This document shows positions 26,604 to 35,516 of a stretch of DNA of 64,000 nt, in pieces. Made by a program: the position numbers and the translations under genes. The stretch is from contig MKVF01000004.1 in assembly GCA_001899145.1 (NCBI GenBank), positions 145,896-209,895 on the forward strand, read 5' to 3'. The stretch comes from Flavobacteriia bacterium 40-80 (GTDB taxonomy: Bacteria > Bacteroidota > Bacteroidia > Flavobacteriales_D > Crocinitomicaceae). The notes beneath the pieces were generated by a model that was not told the origin of the DNA, made no database searches, and was given only the letters and a program-made list of their open reading frames with translations. Each line of letters starts with the position of its first letter. Positions within the stretch are counted from its first letter, which is position 1.

Positions 26604-29600
26604 TTAATGATGTTTTTTAGTTTCGTGACCTTCAGCTTCATGATGAGCAACTGGTTTATCTACCTGAACCTTCGCTAACTCAGCATTTTCATCATTTCTC
26701 ACTTTAGTTTTGTACCAGACATTCGGTTTTACGCCGATCTCTTCCAATACCTGATAGGAGCGTTTCTCTTCCGAGCTCTTACGAACCATGGAGTTGATAT
26801 CATTCCAGTCACCCACGATGATTGCTCCTGAAGGACATACTTCAGCACAAGCAGTCGTTACATCTCCATCCTGAACCGGACGGCCTTCTGTTTTAGCAAC
26901 CAGCTTACCAGCCTGGATTTTTTGAACACAGAAAGAGCATTTTTCCATTACACCTCGGGTACGAACTGTAACATCCGGATTCAATACCATTCTTCCTAAA
27001 TCATCCTGTGCAGGATTCACTTGTGTAAATTTCTTGTAAGAAGGATAATTAAACCAGTTAAAGCGACGTACTTTATAAGGACAGTTGTTCGCACAGTAAC
27101 GCGTACCGATACATCTGTTGTAAGCCATCTGGTTCAAACCTTCATTACTGTGATTAGTAGCCGCTACCGGACACACTGTCTCACATGGAGCATGGTTACA
27201 GTGCTGACACATCATCGGCATGTGAACCACTTTAGGATTCAGTGATGCTAATTCCGCTTCATCATAATCAAAGTTTTTTCTGTCTTTTTTCAAGCCCGTA
27301 GCAACTTCCTGCTCTGAGGAGTAGTAACGGTCGATACGTAACCACGCCATCTCACGTCCTTTTCTAACCTCATGCTTACCTACAACCGGAACATTGTTCT
27401 CAGCCTGGCAGGCAACCAAACAGGAACCACAACCATAACACTGGTTCAGGTCAATGGTCATTGCCCATCTGTGCCCGATTTTTTCTACCGGATGAGCTTC
27501 CCACAGGTCAAATTCACTTACAGGAACTTCTCCGTGGTGAGTTACCAGCATATTTGAAGGATTATAAGCTTCTTTACCTGTAGATTTATAAATATCTAAC
27601 GTTGTTTCTTTAATAATGGAATGACGTCCCATCACCGTATGGTGGATTTGCGTCGCTGCGATCGCGTAAAGCGGCTTGTCTGATTTCTTAACATCAGAAG
27701 CAGTGTAATAATTGAATGTTCCGTTATTGTAAGATGTATATTTAAATGCATTCTTACCAACAGGAAGCTTATTACCGTTTTCATCCAGCTCGAAACCTCC
27801 GTATTCTTTAGTTACATAAGCAGCAGCACCAACGGATTCACCGTTTTCACCACGTCCGTAACCTAAAGCGATTCCTACTGTATCTAATGTTTGACCCGGC
27901 GAAGGAACCACAGGTAATTCCAGCTCAACTCCGTTTACGTTAACCGTTGCCAGATTCAAACCATGACGCTCATCATACGTTGTAGCGTAGCCCAGCTTTT
28001 TCATCTGAACCGGGTTCATGGTAATGTAATTATCCCATGTCACTTTCGTAATTGGATCCGGCATTTCCTGTAACCATGGGTTACCAACCTGAAGACCTGT
28101 TCCGATTGCTGCTTTTTGATATAGCTCGATCTCAAAACCTCCTTTAGCAGGCTGAGTGTATTTCAAGTTTGATAACGCCGCGTCGTTAAATTCTGCTGAG
28201 GCAATCTGTTTTTCCGTATCTATACAGCTGTTGTGAACCAATAAGTCAAAACGAACTGTATTCGCTGCATTTGACTCGTATGTATCACGGATAAAACGGT
28301 ATGCAACTTTTGAATCTTTCCCGCCACGAATAACAGACTCATCCGACCAAACCAATAATGATTCAACTACTGAAGCTGCATTAAACAACGGACGGATAGT
28401 TGGTTGCGCGATAGAGTAATGATTTGCTTTAGGAGCATAATCATTCCATGCTTCCAACGCATGAAGATCCGGAGTGATATATTTACATTTTGAAGCTGTT
28501 TCATCCTCATAAGCAGAGAAAGAAACAGAAAGACTGATGCCTTCTAAAGCTTTGGAAAATTCTTTTCCGTTCGGCAGAGTATAAACAGGATTCGCTCCGT
28601 AGAAGAATATCGCATCTGTTTTCTTGCCTGCTATCAGATCTTTCGCGAAATTGTACATCTTCTCATCTTCAGAAGCGAACAAGTTCACCGGGTTGTTAAT
28701 ATTAATTGTCGTAGAATAAGCGCCGATTACACTGTTCAGCTTATTTGCAAGGACCTGAACCGTAACATCATTTGCTCCTGCAACCACAACAGACTCACCT
28801 CTTGTTTTCTTTAATTCTTCAACTGCTCTGTCTGCGATAGCCGCAACATCTTTTTGCAAATCAGAAGGTACGCTTGTTCTAACACCAAACTTACCTAATA
28901 TATAAGATAGTACTTTCGCTTGTTCGGACGGTTTGATCATCGCTCTGTAATCAGAAGCGGTACCTGTCACCGACATATTGGATTCAAACTGGAAGTGTTT
29001 GGACATCCATGCAGCATCCGGGTTTCTTGTTTCGCCGTACTGCGCCTGGTATTCAACCGACATCAGCCATGAGCCTAAGAAGTCTGCTCCTACGGAAACA
29101 ATTGTTTTCGCTTTGGAGAAGTCATAATCCGGAATTACATTTTTCCCGAAAGACAGCTCGTTAGCTTTTCTGATTCCCGCGTAAGAAACGGCATCATATT
29201 GAATATGCTCAAAATTTCCTTCTGTTCCGTAAGTGGCTTTGAATTTTTCAATTGCAGCTTTTAATGCCGGAGAGATAATTGTATTTGTTACAAAAACAAT
29301 TTTTCCGCCTTTTGCTTTAATTGAAGCTAATTCACTTTTAATCGGAGCATCTATATCAGCAGACCAGTTTGCCTTTTCAGCACCTTTGAATTTTGGTCCT
29401 TTCAGCTTTGTACTATCATATAAAGAAAGTACAGAAGCTACTATCTGAGGATTTACATTCCCTTTAGTAAAACCGAAGTCAGGATTTCCTTTCACAAAAA
29501 TAGGACGTCCTTCTCTTGTTTTCACCAGAATGCTGGCATACGAAGCACCGTCATAATAAGTGGAAGCGTACCACGTAGGCATACCCGGTGTTACGTTTTC

Positions 29601-29849
29601 CGGCTTAATTACATAAGGGATTGCTTTTGTAACCGGAGCTTCACAAGATGCCAATGTAGCAGCAGCCACAGAGAATCCTAAGAATTTCAAGAAATCTCTT
29701 CGGCCAGTAGAAGCTTCGTTTAACGATTCGTCTCCCAAAAATTCATCAACGGACATAGACTGTGGAAACTCTTGATCTCTTCCTTCAAGATAAGCAGGTG
29801 TTTCCTTTAATTCATCTATACCTTTCCAATATTTTTTTGTCGTTCCCAT
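26604..29849 (-). CDS. actB: Alternative complex III subunit ActB (molybdopterin-like plus ferredoxin)
   Basis: A protein of 1081 residues. A twin-arginine-like motif at 50-56 (RRDFLKF) is followed by a possible lipobox Cys69. Residues up to about 770 are a molybdopterin-oxidoreductase-like domain, which in this family carries no cofactor. The C-terminal domain has ferredoxin cysteine groups: CYGCGSCLVAC, CQHCNHAPCETVC, CIGTRYCANNC and CSFCVQ with CAEVC, which fits three 4Fe-4S clusters and one 3Fe-4S cluster. The final residues are His-rich (HHEAEGHETKKHH). It links quinol oxidation to the ActA hemes. The gaps to actA and actC are 27 and 22 nt. Confidence 0.93.
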   Translation of the reverse strand: MGTTKKYWKGIDELKETPAYLEGRDQEFPQSMSVDEFLGDESLNEASTGRRDFLKFLGFSVAAATLASCEAPVTKAIPYVIKPENVTPGMPTWYASTYYDGASYASILVKTREGRPIFVKGNPDFGFTKGNVNPQIVASVLSLYDSTKLKGPKFKGAEKANWSADIDAPIKSELASIKAKGGKIVFVTNTIISPALKAAIEKFKATYGTEGNFEHIQYDAVSYAGIRKANELSFGKNVIPDYDFSKAKTIVSVGADFLGSWLMSVEYQAQYGETRNPDAAWMSKHFQFESNMSVTGTASDYRAMIKPSEQAKVLSYILGKFGVRTSVPSDLQKDVAAIADRAVEELKKTRGESVVVAGANDVTVQVLANKLNSVIGAYSTTININNPVNLFASEDEKMYNFAKDLIAGKKTDAIFFYGANPVYTLPNGKEFSKALEGISLSVSFSAYEDETASKCKYITPDLHALEAWNDYAPKANHYSIAQPTIRPLFNAASVVESLLVWSDESVIRGGKDSKVAYRFIRDTYESNAANTVRFDLLVHNSCIDTEKQIASAEFNDAALSNLKYTQPAKGGFEIELYQKAAIGTGLQVGNPWLQEMPDPITKVTWDNYITMNPVQMKKLGYATTYDERHGLNLATVNVNGVELELPVVPSPGQTLDTVGIALGYGRGENGESVGAAAYVTKEYGGFELDENGNKLPVGKNAFKYTSYNNGTFNYYTASDVKKSDKPLYAIAATQIHHTVMGRHSIIKETTLDIYKSTGKEAYNPSNMLVTHHGEVPVSEFDLWEAHPVEKIGHRWAMTIDLNQCYGCGSCLVACQAENNVPVVGKHEVRKGREMAWLRIDRYYSSEQEVATGLKKDRKNFDYDEAELASLNPKVVHMPMMCQHCNHAPCETVCPVAATNHSNEGLNQMAYNRCIGTRYCANNCPYKVRRFNWFNYPSYKKFTQVNPAQDDLGRMVLNPDVTVRTRGVMEKCSFCVQKIQAGKLVAKTEGRPVQDGDVTTACAEVCPSGAIIVGDWNDINSMVRKSSEEKRSYQVLEEIGVKPNVWYKTKVRNDENAELAKVQVDKPVAHHEAEGHETKKHH

Positions 29850-29876
29850 AGATTTTCGACTTCTTCTTTTTAATAA

Positions 29877-31193
29877 TTAATAGTGACATTTAGCACATTC
29901 CCAACCACCTAATTCTCTTACAGTAACTTTACCGTCTTTCAGATACTTATCATAAAGCGTACGATCATTGTTCATCAAACGTCTGTGAATCTCATCGTAA
30001 TATCCTGATTTTTTATCTGAAAGAGGACCGTCTGTAATTCCTTTCTCACTGTGGCACTCAATACACCACCCCATTGTCAGTGTTGGTTTTGTCAGCGGAA
30101 TATTCCCCTCTATTTTATTTAACTCTTCAACCGGAACAATACGAGCTGTTTGCTGTTGTTTTGTCATGTCTCCGTGACATTGTTTACAATCAACACCTCC
30201 TACAACGACGTGCTGCTGGTGGCTGAAGTAAACATGATCAGGAAGAACGTGAACTTTATTCCATACCAATGGTTTTGTTTTGCCTGTATATTCAGAACCA
30301 TCCCAGCCTGCTGCTTCGTAGATTTTTTTAATCTTAGCTTCCTGCTCAGGTGTGTTTCCTGAAATTTGCTTGTGACAATTCATACATACATTCACAGTTG
30401 GAATTCCTGCAGTTCTGGACTTATCAGCCGAGTTATGACAGTATTTACAGTCAATACCGTTAATTCCTGCGTGAACAGAGTGAGGAAAGTCAATTGGCTG
30501 TGATGGCTGGTAAGCCTCCATCACGTTAATATTTCCTAAGGCCTGAATACCCATGATCAATAATGCAAGGGTCACAACAAGACCTGTGATCCCCACATAA
30601 ATCTTGTTTTTCCACATCCACTGTCTGACCTCCGCTCCATAAGAAGGATAGTCATTGACGTTTCCACCTTCTTTTTCAGCTACTGCCTGGGAAAGTTGTC
30701 TTCTGACACCTCCCAGCGTTAATATAATTGTTACAAAAATCAAACCTGCAACGATCCACAACCATGTATTTCCGGACTCCTGCTCAACAGTAACATCCGT
30801 ACTTCCTCCAGGTCCCTCAGCTACTTTTGTAGCAGGATCCTGCTGTGCATCCACATAGTTAAAGATTGCATCAATATCCTCTTTTGTCAGATCAGGGAAT
30901 TGATTCATGCTGGTCGGCTTTATCTTAGAAACCTGCTCAGCATAAGGATCTGTCGCTGCAGCTTTCTGCCAGTTATTAACCCACGCATAAATAGAACCTT
31001 CTTTTGCTCCTTCGCTTGCCCATTTTTCCCTTACGTTGTAAAGCTTAGGACCTGTTCCGTCCTTGAAGATCTGGTGACACGTTGAACACTTGTTCTTGAA
31101 TAAAGTTTCCCCTTGAGAGTAAACGTCAAAAGATGCAGCTGTTAACATTACTGTTACCGCTACAACACACCAATTTGTAAATTTTCTAATCAT
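29877..31193 (-). CDS. actA: Alternative complex III subunit ActA, multiheme cytochrome c with N-terminal cytochrome domain
   Basis: A protein of 438 residues with six heme c motifs: CSTCH (36-40) in a small N-terminal cytochrome domain, then CKYCH, CMNCH, CKQCH, CIECH and CAKCH, the last ending two residues from the C-terminus. The five latter motifs are the ActA pentaheme domain. After the N-terminal domain come two hydrophobic segments at about 146-164 and 199-218. ActA transfers electrons in the periplasm. It is the first gene of the operon; a -7 box, TAATTTTG on the minus strand, lies at 31260-31267. Confidence 0.92.
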   Translation of the reverse strand: MIRKFTNWCVVAVTVMLTAASFDVYSQGETLFKNKCSTCHQIFKDGTGPKLYNVREKWASEGAKEGSIYAWVNNWQKAAATDPYAEQVSKIKPTSMNQFPDLTKEDIDAIFNYVDAQQDPATKVAEGPGGSTDVTVEQESGNTWLWIVAGLIFVTIILTLGGVRRQLSQAVAEKEGGNVNDYPSYGAEVRQWMWKNKIYVGITGLVVTLALLIMGIQALGNINVMEAYQPSQPIDFPHSVHAGINGIDCKYCHNSADKSRTAGIPTVNVCMNCHKQISGNTPEQEAKIKKIYEAAGWDGSEYTGKTKPLVWNKVHVLPDHVYFSHQQHVVVGGVDCKQCHGDMTKQQQTARIVPVEELNKIEGNIPLTKPTLTMGWCIECHSEKGITDGPLSDKKSGYYDEIHRRLMNNDRTLYDKYLKDGKVTVRELGGWECAKCHY

Positions 31194-31259
31194 TTGATTA
31201 TAAATATCTTATTTAAATGCTTAAATAACGTTGTTAAATTATCTGAAATCCAACGATGG

Positions 31260-31267
31260 CAAAATTA
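31260..31267 (-). promoter_or_regulatory. Likely -7 element of the act-cox operon
   Basis: On the minus strand this reads TAATTTTG, an exact TAnnTTTG. No TTTG lies 19-21 nt upstream, so only half the promoter is recognised. Transcription would start near 31253, with a leader of about 60 nt before actA. Confidence 0.45.
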
Positions 31268-31414
31268 ATATAATCACTAAATGAAATGACAGTTTCATGA
31301 CAAAAATGAGGCCCTTCCTCCTAATTTATAATCTTTCTAAATAAAAATAAAACAGAACTTTGGAAGGGTATTTGAGATATCTTTATCCGGGTTAAAAAAT
31401 AAAACAGAAACCGG

Positions 31415-31816
31415 ATGAAATTAAATCTTTTTATTATCGGATTATTATCTTCAATCACTTCGGTAGTTACAGCTCAAACAGGCTCTGTGACTATTCATAA
31501 AGACCAGCGGCTGGACCAGAAAATAGCGGATTACGGCTTAATCGTTCCTCCAAACACAACTCCTCAGATTGACGGCTACCGGGTTCAGCTGACTTTCGAG
31601 CAGTCACGGGAAGCTATCGAAACCGCCAAAGCAAAATTTTCGGGTGCTTTTCCGGAGATTGACACTTATGTCATTTATAAAGCTCCTAATTTCTTTTTAA
31701 AAGCCGGAGATTTCCGTACGTACAATGAAGCGGAAAAAGTAAAGTCGAAAATTGAAATTGACTTCCCTACAAGCAATGTAGTCAGGGAAAAGATTAACCT
31801 GCCGAAAATCAAATAG
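31415..31816 (+). CDS. SPOR-domain secreted protein
   Basis: A protein of 133 residues with a signal peptide (cleavage near 20, VVTAQ). Residues about 52-133 form a SPOR-like domain: GYRVQLTF, a helix, YVIYKAPNFFLKAGDFRTYNEAEKVKSKI, then FPTSNVVREKI. SPOR domains bind glycan strands lacking stem peptides at division sites. No other domain is present, so it is a secreted single-domain version. It is divergent from actA and followed by a terminator. Confidence 0.8.
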   Translation: MKLNLFIIGLLSSITSVVTAQTGSVTIHKDQRLDQKIADYGLIVPPNTTPQIDGYRVQLTFEQSREAIETAKAKFSGAFPEIDTYVIYKAPNFFLKAGDFRTYNEAEKVKSKIEIDFPTSNVVREKINLPKIK

Positions 31817-31846
31817 AATCAGCAAATAAAGACTTCATAAAAAAGT

Positions 31847-31879
31847 AAAAGGTGTCGAAACGGACACCTTTTGTTTTTT
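31847..31879. terminator. Terminator between the SPOR gene and thiL
   Basis: AAAAGGTGTC (31847-31856) pairs with GACACCTTTT (31863-31872), then GTTTTTT. It lies between convergent genes and could also serve the thiL transcript. Confidence 0.8.
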
Positions 31880-31912
31880 CACTCTTAAATCAAATTCATT
31901 TTACATCACTCA

Positions 31913-32935
31913 CTACCACGCCTGTGCTTTCAGCGGAACAACACTTCCATTCTTATCAATGAATAATTTCCCCGAAGCTGCATCGGCCATGTGCCCGATG
32001 ACCGTCATATGCGGATTTCCTTTGATCTTATCATAATCCGACAGGGCAATTGTGAACAACAGCTCGTAATCATCACCTCCGTTCAACGCTGCCGTTACCG
32101 GATCAATATTAAAATCAATAGCCGCCATGGATGTCTTGGCATCTATCGGAATTTTTTCATCGTAAACGGAACATCCCAAGCCGGATGCTTCGCAGATCTG
32201 GAAAAGATCAGATGCCAGGCCATCAGACAGATCGATCATCGCGGTAGGCTTTACTTTCAGCTCTTCCAAAAACCGCAGAATGTCTTTTCTGGCTTCCGGC
32301 TTTAACTGCCGTTCCAGCAGGTAGTCATTTCCTTCCAGATCAGGCTGGATACCCGGATTTGCTTTAAATACTTCTTTTTCCCGCTCCAAAATCTGCAAGC
32401 CCATATAAGGAGCTCCCAGATCTCCCGTCACAACAATCAGGTCATTTTCTTTTGCCGTATCTCTATAAACGATCTGTTCCTTTTTTGCTGTTCCCACTGT
32501 CGTAATACTGATCTGCATTCCTGAAACGGAAGGATTTGTATCTCCTCCCACCAAGTCCAGCGTATAAACATCGCAGGCTGTATGGATTCCTTCATACAGC
32601 TCTTCTAAAACCTCTATGGGAAAACGGTTGGAAACAGCTACGGAAATGACGATCTGCTGCGGAACAACATTCATCGCGATAACGTCTGAAATTGCCGCTA
32701 CAACACATTTATATCCTAAATGCTTAAACGGAGTGTACATCAAATTAAAATGGACTCCTTCTAAAAAAGAGTCTGTTGAGATCACCATCGCGTGTGTATC
32801 TGAAATGCTGATCACAGCCGCGTCGTCTCCGATGCCTTTCAGTGTGGAGCTCTGACGATTTATAAAATTAGACGTCAGCTTCTGAATCAGCCTGAACTCA
32901 CCCGTCCCTTCTATTTCTGTTCTTTTTTCACTCAT
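31913..32935 (-). CDS. thiL: Thiamine-monophosphate kinase
   Basis: A protein of 340 residues, the normal ThiL length. Family motifs are GIGDDAAVI, STDSFLEGVHF, GGDTNPS, VVTGDLGAPYMGL, MIDLSDGLASDL and GGDDYELLFT, in the expected order. It phosphorylates thiamine monophosphate to thiamine diphosphate with ATP. It is the last gene of a five-gene minus-strand operon with very small gaps (3 nt to the hydrolase). No other thiamine gene lies here. Confidence 0.95.
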   Translation of the reverse strand: MSEKRTEIEGTGEFRLIQKLTSNFINRQSSTLKGIGDDAAVISISDTHAMVISTDSFLEGVHFNLMYTPFKHLGYKCVVAAISDVIAMNVVPQQIVISVAVSNRFPIEVLEELYEGIHTACDVYTLDLVGGDTNPSVSGMQISITTVGTAKKEQIVYRDTAKENDLIVVTGDLGAPYMGLQILEREKEVFKANPGIQPDLEGNDYLLERQLKPEARKDILRFLEELKVKPTAMIDLSDGLASDLFQICEASGLGCSVYDEKIPIDAKTSMAAIDFNIDPVTAALNGGDDYELLFTIALSDYDKIKGNPHMTVIGHMADAASGKLFIDKNGSVVPLKAQAW

Positions 32936-32938
32936 GAA

Positions 32939-33703
32939 TCAACGTAAACAAAATGATAACACTGCATTGATAAAAGCCTCCGGCTGCTCCGCATGAACCC
33001 AGTGTCCTGCATCTTCGATAATATCCAGCTGGGCATCAATAAAAACATCTTCTATTGAACTCCAGTCTTCCTCTAAAATATAATTGGAAAGCGCTCCTTT
33101 TATGAACAGCGTCGGAATGCTTATCGACTTATCCGGCTGAAACGCTTCCAGGATAGACGGCATTTCTTTCTCCAACAGGGAGACATTCATTCTCCACGCC
33201 AGCTTCCCTTTCTCCTTCCAGTATAAATTTTTCAGTAAAAATTGTCTGACACTATAAGAGGAAATCGATTTTTTAAGATCTTCATCTGCCTGGCTTCTTG
33301 CGGTATACTTATCCAGATTCAGCGATTTTATACCTGCAATAATATCTGAGTGGTGCGGCGGATACGCTTTCATACCCATATCCACAATAATCAGCTTCTC
33401 GATCAGCTCCTCGTGCTGACCGGCAAAAAACATTGCTGTCTTCCCTCCCATCGAGTGTCCCATCAAGATGAAATCTTTCAATTCCAGGTCCTGGCAAAGC
33501 TCAAATAAATCAGCAGCCATATCCTCGTAGGTATGTGTTTCAGTCCAGTCCGAATGGCCATGATTCCGCTGGTCCACTAAAATCACCTGATAGTATTCCG
33601 CCAGCTTGAGCGCGTGTGTCTGCCAGTTATCCGAACAGCCGAATAAACCATGTAAGATCACAAAAGGTTTTCCTTCACCTAAAATACGGTAATGTAATTT
33701 CAT
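32939..33703 (-). CDS. Alpha/beta hydrolase (esterase YbfF-like)
   Basis: A protein of 254 residues with an alpha/beta hydrolase fold: oxyanion segment LHGLFG, DQRNHGHSDW, nucleophile Ser84 in GHSMGG, and His in the late EDAGHWVHAEQP. It resembles the YbfF group of small acyl-ester hydrolases. Substrate unknown. It is cotranscribed with Fe-S genes upstream and thiL downstream (3-nt gaps), but no functional link is obvious. Confidence 0.87.
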   Translation of the reverse strand: MKLHYRILGEGKPFVILHGLFGCSDNWQTHALKLAEYYQVILVDQRNHGHSDWTETHTYEDMAADLFELCQDLELKDFILMGHSMGGKTAMFFAGQHEELIEKLIIVDMGMKAYPPHHSDIIAGIKSLNLDKYTARSQADEDLKKSISSYSVRQFLLKNLYWKEKGKLAWRMNVSLLEKEMPSILEAFQPDKSISIPTLFIKGALSNYILEEDWSSIEDVFIDAQLDIIEDAGHWVHAEQPEAFINAVLSFCLR

Positions 33704-33706
33704 GAA

Positions 33707-34096
33707 TTACTTTTCGATTTTTTCAGAATGCGGATTTTCAATAGTGTATTTGTGCTCTTCCATTGTGGTTAATGCAAGAATAATCTCGTCTTCGGAAATC
33801 TGATTTTCATCGTAATATACTTTGATACCGTTGAATTCCCTGTTCTCCTCAAAATCGTATTCCACTTTGGAAATTCCTCCGTTACCGTACAATTCTTTAC
33901 GGATAGAAGAACCGCAACCTTTCACACAGCTCATTCCGGCAATTTCAGCGCTCAAAACAGAAGTCGGAACCACTGATTTATGATTATCTGCCTGCTCCTG
34001 AACTGTTGTGTCTTCATTCGTTGCCTGTCCTGCTTTGTTGCCTGTACAAGCAGCAAAGAAGAATGCTAATCCTGCTAATAAAATTACGTTTTTCAT
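33707..34096 (-). CDS. Lipoprotein with heavy-metal-associated (HMA) domain, CxxxC variant
   Basis: A protein of 129 residues with a lipoprotein signal ending at Cys17 (FFAAC). After a linker, residues about 47-120 have the ferredoxin-like HMA fold, with IAGMSCVKGCGSSIRKEL in the metal-binding loop. The two cysteines (57 and 61) are separated by three residues, not the usual two of GMTCxxC. Copper or another soft metal is expected, at the periplasmic side. It lies 3 nt after nfu and 3 nt before the hydrolase. Confidence 0.82.
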   Translation of the reverse strand: MKNVILLAGLAFFFAACTGNKAGQATNEDTTVQEQADNHKSVVPTSVLSAEIAGMSCVKGCGSSIRKELYGNGGISKVEYDFEENREFNGIKVYYDENQISEDEIILALTTMEEHKYTIENPHSEKIEK

Positions 34097-34099
34097 ATT

Positions 34100-34351
34100 T
34101 TAAAATATATCAGTTACCGGTTCAACTCCTGCTACTTCCGGAACCACGCGCTTAATCGCTTCTTCGATTCCGGCACGAATGGTCATCAGTGACATGCTGC
34201 AATCGCTGCATGCTCCCAAAAGGCGGATCTTAACAATATGTTCGTCCGTAAAGTCCACCACCTCCACATTTCCGCCGTCAGCTTCTAAATGCGGACGAAT
34301 CGCTTCCAATGAAGATTCAATTCTTGCCAATAATTCTTCTCTGTTATGCAT
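34100..34351 (-). CDS. NifU C-terminal (Nfu) iron-sulfur scaffold protein
   Basis: A protein of 83 residues, only the Nfu domain: RPHLEADGGNVEVVD at 19-33, then LLGACSDCSMSLMTI with Cys48 and Cys51 that hold a bridging cluster in a dimer. It carries and delivers Fe-S clusters to apo-proteins. Its start overlaps the end of mrp by 8 nt, which suggests coupled translation and joint work. Confidence 0.92.
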   Translation of the reverse strand: MHNREELLARIESSLEAIRPHLEADGGNVEVVDFTDEHIVKIRLLGACSDCSMSLMTIRAGIEEAIKRVVPEVAGVEPVTDIF

Positions 34352-35432
34352 GTTGTGCCTTTTTAATTCTGCTTATCCTTGCCAGATTTACGTTTTCAAT
34401 GAAGCGGTCCACCATTTCATCAATGTAAGAAGCCAGTAAGCTGTTTTCCTGAAAAACCGCCGGACGGCCGGCATCACCTGCTTCACGAATGCTCTGAACC
34501 AGCGGTAAATGTCCTAAAAACGGCACATTCATACCATTTGCAAGATTCTTCGCCCCGTCTCTTCCAAAAATAAAGTATTTATTATCCGGTAATTCTTCCG
34601 GTGTAAACCAGGCCATATTTTCGACAATACCAATAATAGGAACGTTTATCGTATCCAACTTGAACATATTGATTCCTTTGCGGGCATCTGTCAGGGCTAC
34701 TTCCTGCGGTGTGCTGACAATCACTGCTCCATCCAGAGGAACGGTTTGTACCAGCGACAAATGGATATCTCCTGTTCCCGGAGGCAAATCAATCAGCAGG
34801 TAGTCCAGTTCGTCCCAATGCGCATCCGTCAGCATCTGTGTCATGGCTTTAGCAGCCATCGGGCCGCGCCAGACAACAGCGTTATCCTGTTCTGTAAAAA
34901 ATCCGATGGAAAGAATATATATTCCATAGCTCAGTACAGGCCGGATCATCGGTTTTCCTTCGTATTCGATCATTGTCGGGCGTTCTCCGACGACATCAAA
35001 CATGGTCGGCATGGACGGTCCGTAAATGTCCGCATCTACAATCCCGACTTTATAACCTTTCTTTACCAGTCCGCCTGCAAGATTTGCCGTAACCGTAGAT
35101 TTACCTACGCCGCCTTTTCCGGAAGCCACGGCAATTATATTTTTAATCTCAGGAAGAATTTTTCTCCGTGCCTGCGAAGCATCAGCGGGAAGTGACTTTA
35201 CCGTCAAATCAATCTCCATATCAGAAAACCGGCCTTTTAAGGTATTTGTCACCAGCTCCTGCATTTTTTTTCGTGCGTGCAATGCCGGATTAGAAGTGGA
35301 AACAGTCAATGAAATTCTGTTTTCCTCCAATACAAGATCATCTACAAAATTCAAAGAAACGATATCTTTTTTTAAATCAGGATCGTTCACTGTCCCCAAC
35401 AGCTCAAGTATTTTTTCTCTTTCTGGAATCAT
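34344..35432 (-). CDS. mrp: Mrp/ApbC-type Fe-S carrier P-loop ATPase
   Basis: A protein of 362 residues. An N-terminal MIP18/DUF59 domain (1-85) is followed by the Mrp ATPase, with deviant Walker A SGKGGVGKST (104-113), VDADIYGPS and LIDLPPGTGD. Members of this family normally carry a CxxC pair just after ENM; here residues 271-290 read ENMAWFTPEELPDNKY and lack both cysteines. It is the first gene of the operon that also codes the Nfu scaffold. A -7 box, TATTTTTG on the minus strand at 35451-35458, lies close to the start. Confidence 0.93.
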   Translation of the reverse strand: MIPEREKILELLGTVNDPDLKKDIVSLNFVDDLVLEENRISLTVSTSNPALHARKKMQELVTNTLKGRFSDMEIDLTVKSLPADASQARRKILPEIKNIIAVASGKGGVGKSTVTANLAGGLVKKGYKVGIVDADIYGPSMPTMFDVVGERPTMIEYEGKPMIRPVLSYGIYILSIGFFTEQDNAVVWRGPMAAKAMTQMLTDAHWDELDYLLIDLPPGTGDIHLSLVQTVPLDGAVIVSTPQEVALTDARKGINMFKLDTINVPIIGIVENMAWFTPEELPDNKYFIFGRDGAKNLANGMNVPFLGHLPLVQSIREAGDAGRPAVFQENSLLASYIDEMVDRFIENVNLARISRIKKAQHA

Positions 35433-35450
35433 CTTCTGAAAATAGTCCTA

Positions 35451-35458
35451 CAAAAATA
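35451..35458 (-). promoter_or_regulatory. Likely -7 element of the mrp operon
   Basis: Minus-strand TATTTTTG, matching TAnnTTTG, lies 18 nt upstream of the mrp start codon. A -33 TTTG is not seen. The leader would be only about 12 nt. Confidence 0.4.
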
Positions 35459-35516
35459 GGAATATTTAATGAAAGAAAGGACAGATTAAAATGATTAAAG
35501 CACCTCCTGCAGAAGG

